Of a stretch of DNA of 35,949 bases, positions 7,928-16,323 are shown piece after piece (within the stretch, counting starts at the first letter, position 1; every line of letters begins with the position of its first letter). A model generated the notes under the pieces. It searched no databases and had not been told where the DNA came from. It saw nothing but the letters and a program-made list of their open reading frames with translations. The stretch spans positions 1 to 35,949 of the forward strand of contig NZ_JAMZIK010000152.1 in the NCBI RefSeq assembly GCF_024178315.1, given 5' to 3'. This DNA comes from Siccirubricoccus soli (GTDB lineage: Bacteria > Pseudomonadota > Alphaproteobacteria > Acetobacterales > Acetobacteraceae). The translations under genes and the position numbers were made by a program.

Positions 7928-7962
7928 GTTCTTATTATGTTCTAACCCATCCCCCCTGTCCA
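7928..7962 (-). promoter_or_regulatory. LexA (SOS) box over the -10 of the nuclease promoter
   Basis: Bases 7928-7942 read GTTC-TTATTAT-GTTC, the exact alphaproteobacterial LexA box GTTC-N7-GTTC. On the minus strand a -35 TGGACA (7962-7957) and a -10 CATAAT (7939-7934), each 5 of 6 to consensus, are separated by exactly 17 bases, and the box covers the -10. The site lies 12 bases after the M3 peptidase stop and 181 bases before the nuclease start, so the nuclease is the only gene it can drive in that direction. The 180-base leader is non-coding by codon statistics. The AT-rich stretch stands out in its surroundings. Confidence 0.75.
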
Positions 7963-7974
7963 GCCCGGCGGAGT

Positions 7975-9654
7975 TTAGTCCGCCAGCACCGCCTCCGCCT
8001 CCCGCACCACCGCCTCCAGCGCGCCCGGCTGGAAGGGCGAGATGAGCCCGGCCGAGGCGACCAGCGCCTGGAAGGGCGCCGAGCCGCCGCGGCCGCACAG
8101 CGCCACATACTCCGCCAGCGCCGCCTGCGGGTCATGCCGGGACTTCACCCAGAACTGCAGGGCGCAGCATAGCGCCAGGGTGTAGTCGATATAGTAGAAG
8201 GGCGAGCGGTAGATATGCGGCTTGGCCTGCCAACGCCCGCCCTTGGCCGGCCAGGCGAGGTCGCCGTAATCCGTCCAGGGCATGTAGCGCCGTTCCAGCC
8301 GCTGCCAGATGGCGTGGCGCTCCTCGGGCGTCGCCTCCGGCCGGGCATAGACCTCGTGCTGGAAGTGATCGACACAGACGCCATAGGGCAGGAAGGCCAG
8401 GGAGGCCTCCAGATGCATCCGGCGGAAGCGCTCCGCCGCCCCCTCCCCCACCAGCAGGCCGATCTGCGGCAGGGTGAGGAATTCCAGGCTCATGGAATGG
8501 ATCTCGGCCGATTCCATGGTGGGCCAGAGATAGTCGATCCCCGGCAGAAACCGGCTTTCCCAATTCTGGAAGGCGTGGCCCATCTCATGGGTGAAGACGC
8601 CGATATCGTGATGCGTGCCATTGAAATTGGCGAAGATGAAGGGCGTGCCGATGGTGGGGAAGCTGGTGCAGAAGCCGCCCCCCGCCTTGCCCGGGCGGTT
8701 CTTCATGTCGAGGAAGCCGCCCGCCTCCATGCCGCGGTAGAATTCCGCGAGGCGCGGGTCCAGGCGGTCGAACATCGCCTGCGCCGCGGCCACCAGCACG
8801 TCGTGGTCGCCGATCGGCTTCGGGTTGCCTTCCGGGTCGATCAGCGCCTCGTCCCAGAAGCGCAGCCGATCCCAGCCCAGGCGCTGGCGCCGCGCCTCCA
8901 GCAGCCGCCCGACCAGCGGGGTGACATGGGTCAGCACCTCCTCCCGGTAGCGCGCCACCTCGGCCGGGCCGTAATCGGTCCGGCGCATGCGGCGGTAGCC
9001 GAGCGGGGTATAGTCCGGGAAGCCGAGCTTCACCGCCATGCCATGGCGCAGCCGGACGAGCTCGTCATAGATCCCGTCCAGCGCCGCGCCATGCTGGGCG
9101 AAGAAGCCCCAGCGCAGCGCCTCCGCCCGGTGGCGCATTTCGCGGTCCGGCGATTCGGCGAAGGGGGCGAGGCCGGAGAGGTTCACCACCTGCCCGCCGA
9201 TCTCAAGCTTCGCCGAGGCCAGCAGCTCCGTGTAGCGGGCGCCGAGCTTCGCCTCCTCCTCCAGCTCCACCTTGATGGCGGGATCGAAGGTGGTGATGTC
9301 GGTCTCCCAGAGCTGCACCGCATGGCGGCCGGCCAGGCGCTCCAGCGCCGCGCGGTCCGGCAGGGCGAGCAGGGCACGCTTCACCGCCACCTCATGCTCG
9401 GTGGCGACGGGGGCCAGCGCATCGGCATATTCCCGCGCCGCCTTGGCCTCCGGGCTGGTCGTGTCCTGGGAGAAGCGGAGATGGACGAGGGAGGCCCAGC
9501 TCTCATAGGCGCGCCGCTGCGCATCCCATTCGGCCAGCGCCGCCTCCACCTCGCCCGCCGCGATCCGCGCCAGGACGGAGCGCGCCTCGGCCGCCAGCCC
9601 CGCCTCGGTCGGGGTGGGGAAGGCGAGATCGGCGAAGCGGGGAAAAGCGGTCAT
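7975..9654 (-). CDS. M3-family zinc oligoendopeptidase (PepF-like)
   Basis: A 559-aa cytoplasmic zinc metallopeptidase, usual size for M3B oligoendopeptidases, which cut short peptides. The zinc site HEMGH (His356, Glu357, His360) is intact and MESAEIHS follows 20-24 residues later, giving the third ligand (Glu381 or Glu384). The C-terminal YRSPFYYIDYTLA region is the typical substrate-cleft segment. No signal peptide. ATG 9654 has GGAGG 7 bases upstream. The HutD-family gene ends 13 bases earlier on the same strand, so GST, HutD-family gene and peptidase look like one operon. The transcription start upstream of GST was not resolved. Confidence 0.93.
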   Translation of the reverse strand: MTAFPRFADLAFPTPTEAGLAAEARSVLARIAAGEVEAALAEWDAQRRAYESWASLVHLRFSQDTTSPEAKAAREYADALAPVATEHEVAVKRALLALPDRAALERLAGRHAVQLWETDITTFDPAIKVELEEEAKLGARYTELLASAKLEIGGQVVNLSGLAPFAESPDREMRHRAEALRWGFFAQHGAALDGIYDELVRLRHGMAVKLGFPDYTPLGYRRMRRTDYGPAEVARYREEVLTHVTPLVGRLLEARRQRLGWDRLRFWDEALIDPEGNPKPIGDHDVLVAAAQAMFDRLDPRLAEFYRGMEAGGFLDMKNRPGKAGGGFCTSFPTIGTPFIFANFNGTHHDIGVFTHEMGHAFQNWESRFLPGIDYLWPTMESAEIHSMSLEFLTLPQIGLLVGEGAAERFRRMHLEASLAFLPYGVCVDHFQHEVYARPEATPEERHAIWQRLERRYMPWTDYGDLAWPAKGGRWQAKPHIYRSPFYYIDYTLALCCALQFWVKSRHDPQAALAEYVALCGRGGSAPFQALVASAGLISPFQPGALEAVVREAEAVLAD

Positions 9655-9667
9655 CCTGCGGCCTCCT

Positions 9668-10210
9668 TCACGCCAGCGGGGCCAGCCGCGCCAGGGCCAG
9701 CCGGGCCCGCTTGCCCTGCAGCACCAGCCGGCCGGCCACCACCACCGTATCGTGCCGGGCGAGCGCCGGCCCATTGGCGATCGCCGCCTCCCCTTCCAGC
9801 AGCACGGCATGGCTGGGGCCGGCGAGCGGCACCAGCGCCAGCTCCTCCTCCAGCTCGAGGATCTCCACCGAGCCGCGCCAGCGGGCCCGCTCGGCGATCA
9901 GGTTCAGCACCATGGACGGGCCGCCGAAGGGCTCGCACAGGGCCGGCCAGTCGCCGCTGAAGGTCGTGGGGCTGGCAGGGCGGTCCAGCACCAGAGGCGG
10001 GTGCCCCGCGAAATCCAGGCGGCAGCCGGGGCCTTCCAGCAGGGCGATGATGCGCTCCTGGCCGGCATAGGTGGAGAAGGGCGCCGGCCCGTCGATCCAG
10101 GCGAAGGAAAGCTGCCACCCCTCCCCGGTCACGATGTCGGCCTTGCGGCCGAGGCCGTTCCGCCAGGGCGTCACGTCCAGGTCGGCGAAGCGGCGAAGGC
10201 GGTCCGGCAT
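9668..10210 (-). CDS. hutD: HutD-family protein
   Basis: A 180-aa cupin-like protein of the HutD family. HutD in Pseudomonas is encoded with the histidine-utilisation genes and is thought to limit the pathway; no catalytic activity is established. The N-terminus has the family hallmark TPWRNGLGRKADI (residues 14-26; usual form W+NGGG.T.EI), and the segment FSTYAGQERIIALLEGPG corresponds to the conserved FS.F.G.DR...LEG stretch. ATG 10210 starts 4 bases after the GST stop; GGGGAT lies about 9 bases upstream. No hutH, hutU, hutI or hutG is in this window, so the link to histidine breakdown is by family only. Confidence 0.85.
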   Translation of the reverse strand: MPDRLRRFADLDVTPWRNGLGRKADIVTGEGWQLSFAWIDGPAPFSTYAGQERIIALLEGPGCRLDFAGHPPLVLDRPASPTTFSGDWPALCEPFGGPSMVLNLIAERARWRGSVEILELEEELALVPLAGPSHAVLLEGEAAIANGPALARHDTVVVAGRLVLQGKRARLALARLAPLA

Positions 10211-10214
10211 GGCG

Positions 10215-10832
10215 TCAGATCCCCGAAAGCGGCGGCACGGTGTCGGTGAAGGAGGGACGGGCGGCGATGGTTTCCCACCAGGCGGCGAGCTTCGGCCGGC
10301 CCTGCCGCCAGGACCAGACACGATGCCGCCGCTCGGCATAGCCGAGGACACAGCCCAGCACGATCCGCGGCGCGTCCGGCGGGCCGGCGAGGGCCCAGGC
10401 CTCGGCCTCGGCCTCCAGCGCATCGGCCACGCGATTGGCGCGGGCTTCCTCCAGCGCCAGAACAGCCGGGGAGCGTTCCTCCGGCACCCGCCGCAGCTCC
10501 CGGTTCCACACCGCGATGCCGTCCAGCAGCCCGATGACGCGGCCGAGCGCCGCCTGGGCCCGCCAGCGCGCGGGGCCGGCGGGCGGCAGCAGGCGGTGCG
10601 GGGCGCCGAGCGTGTCCAAATGGTCGAGGATCAGCACCGTCTCCGTCAGGGCGGTGCCGTCCGGCAGCACCAGGGTGGGCACGCGGCCCACCGGATTGTG
10701 CGGCAGGAGGCGGGAGGCAGGGTCGCGCAGCGTCGCCTCCAGCTCCTCGACCCGCGGCAGCAGCGCCGTCTCCCGCAGCGCCACGCGCACCGCCCGGGCG
10801 AAGGGCGAGCCGGCGGAGTGGTAGAGGCGCAT
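10215..10832 (-). CDS. Glutathione S-transferase family protein
   Basis: A 205-aa cytosolic GST: N-terminal thioredoxin-like domain (about 1-75) beginning MRLYHSAGSPFARAVRVAL, with the glutathione-binding cis-proline in GRVPTLVL and the TETVLILDHLD segment, then a helical C-terminal domain. Family members conjugate or reduce substrates with glutathione. It lacks the SSC..RVR zeta-class motif, so it is not the maleylacetoacetate isomerase that would complete the homogentisate pathway encoded at 25963-28547. The start has AGGGGA about 6 bases upstream. First gene of the GST-HutD-peptidase run; a cluster of palindromes lies directly upstream. Confidence 0.88.
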   Translation of the reverse strand: MRLYHSAGSPFARAVRVALRETALLPRVEELEATLRDPASRLLPHNPVGRVPTLVLPDGTALTETVLILDHLDTLGAPHRLLPPAGPARWRAQAALGRVIGLLDGIAVWNRELRRVPEERSPAVLALEEARANRVADALEAEAEAWALAGPPDAPRIVLGCVLGYAERRHRVWSWRQGRPKLAAWWETIAARPSFTDTVPPLSGI

Positions 10833-10852
10833 CGTCTTCCCCTTGTTGCGCA

Positions 10853-11007
10853 GGATCGGGGGCTTTGCCCCCGATCCCCCAACCGGGGCCAGGACCTGGC
10901 CCCGGCCCCCGGTCTGAGTTTTAGCCTCGACGGTTCAGCCTGCCGACTCGCACCGGGGTCCGGGGGGGGGTCCACCCCCCGGCGGGGGTGCGGGGGGCAG
11001 CGCCCCC
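10853..11007. repeat. Cluster of GC-rich palindromes between helicase and GST genes
   Basis: Three elements lie here. GGATCGGGGGC (10853-10863), TTT, GCCCCCGATCC (10867-10877) is a perfect 11-bp stem. CCGGGGCCAGG (10883-10893), A, CCTGGCCCCGG (10895-10905) is a perfect 11-bp inverted repeat. GGGGGC (10993-10998), AGC, GCCCCC (11002-11007) is a 6-bp stem. The second is shared exactly with 19277-19299. The block fills the 186-base gap downstream of the DEAD-box gene and upstream of GST. Confidence 0.8.
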
Positions 11008-11018
11008 TGCCGGCCCCC

Positions 11019-12656
11019 CTAACGCCGCGCCCGCGCCGCCTCCACCGGGGCGATGCGGATATGCGCATCCTTGTTGTCCTCCGCCGGGCGGCGGATGGCG
11101 GAGGAGAAGCGCTGCGCCGCCCAGGGGGCGACCTCGAACTGCGTCTCCCGCTCCATCACCCGGATGCGGCCGATCTCCTGCCGGGTGACGTTGCCGCGGC
11201 GGCAGAGGAAGGGCAGCACCCAGCGCGGATCGGCATTCCCGTTCCGCCCGAGGCTCATGCGGAACCAGATGCCCGGCTGCCCGTCGCCCTGCGGCGCGGC
11301 ATTGTCGCGCCGGCCGCGCGGCGCGGGGGGTGCGCGCTCGGCCATGGCGGCCAGTTCCTCCGGCGCCGGCAGGGGCGCGCGGAGCTGGCGGATCAGCGCC
11401 GCGGCCAGCGCCTCGGCCGGCTGGTCGGCCAGGAGCTGGCGGGCCATCTCCTGCTCATCCTCGGCGGCCTCCTCGGCCACCAGCGTCCGGGCCTGCTCGA
11501 GGATGCGGGCATTGTCCTGCGCCCGGATCGCCTCGGCCGAGGGCGCCGGGCCCCATTCGGCGCGCACCCGCGCCTCCACCAGCAGGCGTTCCGCCCCGCG
11601 GCGGCGGTTATAGGGCACGAGCAGCACGGAAGTGCCTTTCCGCCCCGCCCGGCCGGTACGGCCGGAGCGATGCAGCAGCGTCTCCGGGTCGTTCGGCAAC
11701 TCGGCATGGATGACCAGGCCGAGATCCGGCAGGTCGATGCCGCGCGCCGCGACATCGGTCGCCACGCAGACCCGGGCGCGGCCGTCGCGCAGCCCCTGCA
11801 AGGCGCGGTTCCGCTCGGCCTGGGAGAGCTCGCCGGAGAGCGGCACGGCGGCGAAGCCGCGTTCGGCGAGGTTGCCATGCAGCCGGGCAACGGTGGCGCG
11901 GGTGCGGCAGAACACCATGGCGGCGCGCGCCTCGAAGAAGCGCAGCGCGTTCACCACCGCGCGCTCCATCTCATGCGGCGCGATCAGCAGGGCGCGGTAG
12001 TCGATATCGCCATGCTGCGCGCCCTCGTCGCCGGCGGCGATGCGCAGCGCGTCGCGCTGGTAGCGGGCGGCGAGCTGGGCGATGCCCTTCGGCACCGTCG
12101 CTGAGAACATCAGCGTCCGGCGCTCGGCCGGCGTGGTCTCGAGGATGGCTTCCAGCTCCTCGCGGAAGCCCATGTCCAGCATCTCGTCGGCCTCGTCGAG
12201 GACGACGGCGCGGATGGCGGCGGGGTCGAGATTGCCGCGCTCCAGATGGTCGCGCAGCCGCCCGGGGGTGCCGACGACGATCTGTGCGCCGCGCGAGAGC
12301 GCCCGGCGCTCGGCGATCGGGTCGGTGCCGCCGACGCCGGTGACGACGCGGCCGCCGGCCGGGGCGTAGAGCCAGGCGAGCTCCGCCTGGACCTGCAGGG
12401 CAAGCTCCCGCGTCGGCGCGACGACGAGCGCCAGCGGCGCGCCGGGCGGCGGCAGGCGTTCGGCCTCGCCCATCAGCTCCGTGGCCATGGCGAGGCCGAA
12501 GGCGACGGTCTTGCCGGAGCCGGTCTGGGCGGAGACGAGCAGGTCGCGGCCGGCGGTCTCCGGCGTCAGGACGGCAGCCTGGACGGGGGTGGGTTCGGCA
12601 TAGCCGCGGGCGGTGAGGGCGGCGAGCAAAGGCGCGGGAAGTACGGGAAACGGCAT
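11019..12656 (-). CDS. DEAD-box RNA helicase with DbpA-type RNA-binding tail
   Basis: A 545-aa ATP-dependent RNA helicase for ribosome assembly or mRNA remodelling. All family motifs are visible: Q motif PTPVQ (22-26), Walker A AQTGSGKT (43-50), PTREL (81-85), TPGR (130-133), DEAD (154-157), SAT (185-187), the ATDVAARGIDLP segment and HRSGRTGRAGRKG. A linker follows, and the last 80 residues (from about MSLGRNGNADPRWVLPFL) match the DbpA RNA-binding domain, as in CsdA/DeaD-type proteins. Start ATG 12656; GGGAGGG lies 11-14 bases upstream. It follows the Suv3-like helicase by 119 bases on the same strand, a gap containing a C-rich/G-rich imperfect hairpin at about 12668-12690. Confidence 0.95.
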   Translation of the reverse strand: MPFPVLPAPLLAALTARGYAEPTPVQAAVLTPETAGRDLLVSAQTGSGKTVAFGLAMATELMGEAERLPPPGAPLALVVAPTRELALQVQAELAWLYAPAGGRVVTGVGGTDPIAERRALSRGAQIVVGTPGRLRDHLERGNLDPAAIRAVVLDEADEMLDMGFREELEAILETTPAERRTLMFSATVPKGIAQLAARYQRDALRIAAGDEGAQHGDIDYRALLIAPHEMERAVVNALRFFEARAAMVFCRTRATVARLHGNLAERGFAAVPLSGELSQAERNRALQGLRDGRARVCVATDVAARGIDLPDLGLVIHAELPNDPETLLHRSGRTGRAGRKGTSVLLVPYNRRRGAERLLVEARVRAEWGPAPSAEAIRAQDNARILEQARTLVAEEAAEDEQEMARQLLADQPAEALAAALIRQLRAPLPAPEELAAMAERAPPAPRGRRDNAAPQGDGQPGIWFRMSLGRNGNADPRWVLPFLCRRGNVTRQEIGRIRVMERETQFEVAPWAAQRFSSAIRRPAEDNKDAHIRIAPVEAARARR

Positions 12657-12775
12657 CTCAGTTCACGCTCCCTCCCCCGCCGCAGGGGCGAGGGCCGGGC
12701 TGGGGATATGACAGGATTCGGCGGCGAGGCGGCAGGCAGGCGCCACTGCCCCCCGACCGCGATGGGCAGGGGCTC

Positions 12776-15118
12776 TCACGCCACCAGCCTCGATTTGCGC
12801 TGCGTCCGCAGCACATCCTCGATCCAGCGGTCAAGCCGGGCGGTCTCGGCCATGGCCTCGTCGCGGGCCGGGTAGCCCTCGGGGAAGCGCAGGGACAGCC
12901 AGCGCCAGGCGACCAGGCGCTTATGGGTCTTCTCGGCGCGCTCCAGCTCCTCCCGCCCCGCCCGCTCGGGCGGCGGCAGGCGGCCGGCGGAGGGCGGCGC
13001 GACGGGGCGGCCGGCGCCATGCTCGATGGCCCAGCGGGCGAGGCGCGCCACGCCATTGTCCCGCTCATCCACCGGGCAGAGCGCGTAGGTCCAGCGCTGC
13101 AGCAGGGAGAGGCCGGCCACGCCGTCGATGGCGGAGGCGACCGCCATGGCCTGGGTGAGGTCGGCCAGACGGTAATTCGGATCGTCGGCCCGCAGCACGG
13201 CGCGCTTGATGCGCGCCAGCACGCCGAACAGGCTGTCCGAGCCGATCTCCTGCGCCACATTGGCGATGATGTCGGCATCGGGCTGCACCAGCGGCCGGGG
13301 ATCCTCCGGCAGGGCGGGCGGAGCCTCCAGCAGCGCCCGGACCGTCTCCGGGCTGCCGCCGCCGGCCAGCACCGCCACCACGCCTTCCTCGAAGCGACCG
13401 TAGCGGCCGGCCCGGCCGCCGATCTGCTTCACTTCCTGGGCGTTCAGCTCCCGCCGCTCCTCGCCGTCGAATTTCCGCAGCGTCGAGAAGACCACGCGAC
13501 GGATCGGTAGGTTCAGCCCCATGCCGATGGCATCCGTCGCCACCAGGATATCGGCCTCGCCCTCGCGGAAGCGGGCAGCCTCGGCGCGGCGCACTTCGGG
13601 GGAGAGCGCGCCATAGACCACTGCCACACGCTTGCCGCGGCGGACCAGCTCGGCGCGCAGGTCGAGCACCTCCCGCCGCGAGAAGGCGACCAGGGCGTCG
13701 CCGGGCCTGAGATCGGCGAAGGGCACCGGGCCGCGGGCGGCGACCAGCGGGCTCTTGCGCTTCAGGGAGACTTCCTCGACCGGGTCACCGCAGAGGCTGG
13801 CGATGCGCTTCACCATCGCGCCCGCCTCCGGCGCGCCGAGGACGTAGAGGTGCCGGGCCGGCGCGCCCATGATGGCGGCGGTCCAGGCGGCGCCGCGATC
13901 GCGGTCGCCGAGCATCTGCGCCTCATCGACCACCGCCACATCGACCGGCAGGTGGAAGGGGCACATCTCGACCGTCGCGGCCAGGTGCCGGGCGCCGGGG
14001 ACCGGGATGCGCTCCTCCCCGGTGGAGAGGGAGGCGAGGACGCCGCGGCTGCTCAGCGCGTCCTTGAACTCATGCGCCAGCAGGCGGAGCGGGGCGAGGG
14101 CCATGCCGCTCTCGCCCGCCGCCAGGGCATCGAGGGCGGTGTGGCTCTTGCCGGAATTGGTCGGGCCGGTGACCAGGGTGATGCGCCGGTTCAGCGCCCG
14201 CGCCGTGGCGAAATGGCCGGCATAGCGGTCCAGCGCGGCGACCCGGGCGATGGCGGCATTGCCGGCGCGGGTGCCCCTGCCGATGACCGGGGCGGCGGGC
14301 CGCGCCTCCTGCCGCCAGCCGGGGACGGCGCGGCGCAGCGGGGCCAGCTCGGCAGGATCGAATTCCCATTTCTCCCGCCCGCCCCGCTGCGGGATGCGGC
14401 GGGCGATCGGGATCAGCCCCTCGGCGATCCAGCGCGCCGCCTCCTTCTCCGAGCAGTCGAGCAGGGCGGGGATGGCGCGGAACTCGACCAGGGAGTGCTC
14501 CCAGGCCTTGAGCCGCTTCACCTCCTCCCGCCGTTTCTCGCGGGCAGCGGATTCGGCGTCGCGGCGCTCCTTGCGGCGGCGCTGCTCCAGGCCGCCGACG
14601 GCGTCGAGGAAGGGGGCGGCGGCGTCGCCCAGCAGGCCGAAGGCGCCCGCCACTTCCCGCGCCAGGGTGGCGTGGCGGTCGGCGGAGAGGGCCTGGGTGC
14701 CGGATTCGGTCAGCTCCGCCAGCACCGCCTCCAGCGCCGCCTCGGGCGAGGGGCCGAGGGCGCGGAAGCGGCGGGCGAGGACGGCATCGAGGGCGGCCAG
14801 CAGGGTGGCGTCCTCGGGCTCCAGCTCGGTGGTTTCGCCGGCCGCCAGTTCATTGTCGGCACGGCGCACCCAGGGGCGGCCGGCGCGGTTGGTCAGGTCG
14901 TTCAGCCGGGCGATCCAGGCGCGGCGGCGCACTTCCAGCAGCGCGGCGCGCACGGCGGCGGCATCGGCGGGCATGCGGCGCGCCACCCGGCGGATCAGGG
15001 CGGGCATCTCCCGGCTCTCCACCGCGAGGCCGCTGGCCAGGATGGCCGCCTCGGCGGGGGACAGGGCGGACGTCGGACAGTCTTCGAGATCCGGCGCGGC
15101 GCCAGAGGACAGAGTCAA
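12776..15118 (-). CDS. Suv3-type DExH RNA helicase
   Basis: About 780 aa, related to mitochondrial Suv3, which unwinds RNA for the degradosome. Helicase core: GPTNSGKSHTALDAL (Walker A, near 318), DEAQML (motif II, near 396), the VATDAIGMGLNLPI segment and QIGGRAGRYG (motif VI, near 564), all in Suv3 form. Ahead of the core are about 310 residues with a charged coiled coil (LEQRRRKERRDAESAAREKR) and a segment DCSEKEAARWIAEGLIPIAR resembling a MerR-like helix-turn-helix. No ATG begins the conserved part. TTG 15118 with GGAG 9 bases before it is my choice; GTG 15133, or an ATG at 15289, are alternatives. Divergent from the DMT permease. Confidence 0.88.
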   Translation of the reverse strand: MTLSSGAAPDLEDCPTSALSPAEAAILASGLAVESREMPALIRRVARRMPADAAAVRAALLEVRRRAWIARLNDLTNRAGRPWVRRADNELAAGETTELEPEDATLLAALDAVLARRFRALGPSPEAALEAVLAELTESGTQALSADRHATLAREVAGAFGLLGDAAAPFLDAVGGLEQRRRKERRDAESAAREKRREEVKRLKAWEHSLVEFRAIPALLDCSEKEAARWIAEGLIPIARRIPQRGGREKWEFDPAELAPLRRAVPGWRQEARPAAPVIGRGTRAGNAAIARVAALDRYAGHFATARALNRRITLVTGPTNSGKSHTALDALAAGESGMALAPLRLLAHEFKDALSSRGVLASLSTGEERIPVPGARHLAATVEMCPFHLPVDVAVVDEAQMLGDRDRGAAWTAAIMGAPARHLYVLGAPEAGAMVKRIASLCGDPVEEVSLKRKSPLVAARGPVPFADLRPGDALVAFSRREVLDLRAELVRRGKRVAVVYGALSPEVRRAEAARFREGEADILVATDAIGMGLNLPIRRVVFSTLRKFDGEERRELNAQEVKQIGGRAGRYGRFEEGVVAVLAGGGSPETVRALLEAPPALPEDPRPLVQPDADIIANVAQEIGSDSLFGVLARIKRAVLRADDPNYRLADLTQAMAVASAIDGVAGLSLLQRWTYALCPVDERDNGVARLARWAIEHGAGRPVAPPSAGRLPPPERAGREELERAEKTHKRLVAWRWLSLRFPEGYPARDEAMAETARLDRWIEDVLRTQRKSRLVA

Positions 15119-15325
15119 ATCGCAGAACTCCACGCGGCCGAAGGGCGGGCCACGCTGGTTGGGAACGAGTCGGGGGAAGGCCGGTTGCCGCCCTTCTAGG
15201 CGAAACCGGGGGCAAAGAGCACCCCTTCCGGCACATGCCCGATATGGGGGCGGCGCGGGCGGATTGCCAGCCCCGGCCGCCGGCGCCATCCTGCCCCTGG
15301 AACGTCAAGGGAGTGCAAAGGCCGC

Positions 15326-16225
15326 GTGCCGAATGATCGCCCCGCGGCCGCGGCGCCGAGCCCGCAGCGCCATATCCTGCTCGGCATCCTGTTCATGTGC
15401 GCGACCGCACTGTTCTTCCCGCTGATGAGCGGCTTCGGCAAGGCGCTGGGAGCGGAATATTCCTCGCTCCAGGTCTCCTGGGCGCGGGCCTTCGGGCATA
15501 TCCTCTTCCTGCTCGGCGCCTTCCTGCCGCGGCACGGGCTGGGGCTGCTGCGGACGCGGCGGCCGGTGCTGCAGCTCACGCGCTCGGCGCTGCTTTTCAC
15601 CTCCAACATGGCGCACTTCTTCGCCATCACCTTCATTCCGCTGGCGAAGGCGGCCTCCATCAGCCTCGCCTCCCCGCTCATCGTCGCGCTGCTCGCCTGG
15701 CCGATGCTGGGGGAGCGGACGACGCCGGCCCGGGTCGCGGCGCTGCTGGTCGGGTTCCTTGGCGTGCTGGTGGTGATACGGCCGGGGATGGCGGTGTTCC
15801 ACTGGGCCTCGCTCTTCGTCCTGCTCAGCGCCACCTGCTACGCGCTGTACCAGATCCTGACCCGGCGGGTGGCCGGGGTGGACAGCCCGGAGACCTCGAC
15901 GATCTTCTCCTCCGTGGTCGGCGCCTTCGGCATGCTGCTGGTGCTGCCCCTGGTGTGGAAGACGCCGCAGAGCCTGCCGCACCTGCTGATGTTCTGCGGC
16001 ATGGGCGTGCTGGGGGCGACGGGGCATTACTGCCTGGCGCGGGCGCTGAGCTATGCGCCGGCGAATATCGTTTCGCCCTTCCAGTACTGCCAGCTCATCG
16101 GCTCCGTCGCGATCGGCTGGCTGCTGTTCGGGGACTGGCCGGATGCCGGGACCTGGCTGGGGGCGGCGATCATCGTGGCGGCGGGGTTGTGGATCGGCTG
16201 GACGCAGACGCGGCCGCGGCGGTGA
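15326..16225 (+). CDS. DMT-superfamily (EamA) membrane transporter
   Basis: A 299-aa inner-membrane permease with about ten hydrophobic helices in two EamA repeats (roughly 18-145 and 160-292), the standard drug/metabolite transporter layout. Each repeat ends in a characteristic glycine-rich helix (VAALLVGFLGVLVVIRPG; LGAAIIVAAGLWIGW). Substrates of this group are often amino acids or small metabolites and cannot be deduced here. It starts with GTG 15326; AGGGAG about 12 bases upstream and AAAGG 4 bases upstream are both imperfect. It is divergent from the Suv3-like gene and convergent with the phosphoesterase; the 98-base gap after it shows no clear terminator. Confidence 0.9.
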   Translation: MPNDRPAAAAPSPQRHILLGILFMCATALFFPLMSGFGKALGAEYSSLQVSWARAFGHILFLLGAFLPRHGLGLLRTRRPVLQLTRSALLFTSNMAHFFAITFIPLAKAASISLASPLIVALLAWPMLGERTTPARVAALLVGFLGVLVVIRPGMAVFHWASLFVLLSATCYALYQILTRRVAGVDSPETSTIFSSVVGAFGMLLVLPLVWKTPQSLPHLLMFCGMGVLGATGHYCLARALSYAPANIVSPFQYCQLIGSVAIGWLLFGDWPDAGTWLGAAIIVAAGLWIGWTQTRPRR

Positions 16226-16323
16226 GGCGGAGCGGCGCCTGACCGCAATGTGCGCCCGCGATGCAATGCGGGGCCGGGCCCGGGATGGTCAGTGCCGAGA
16301 CGTTTCGGCGGAGCCGCGCCCGC

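Noticed and set aside
7748-8098. N-terminal extension of the thermonuclease in the open frame upstream
   Set aside because: Third-position GC falls sharply, it would run into the M3 peptidase gene, and the signal peptide starts at 7747.
10215-10832. GST as maleylacetoacetate isomerase completing the homogentisate pathway
   Set aside because: The zeta-class SSC..RVR motif is missing and the gene is 15 kb from hmgA-fahA.
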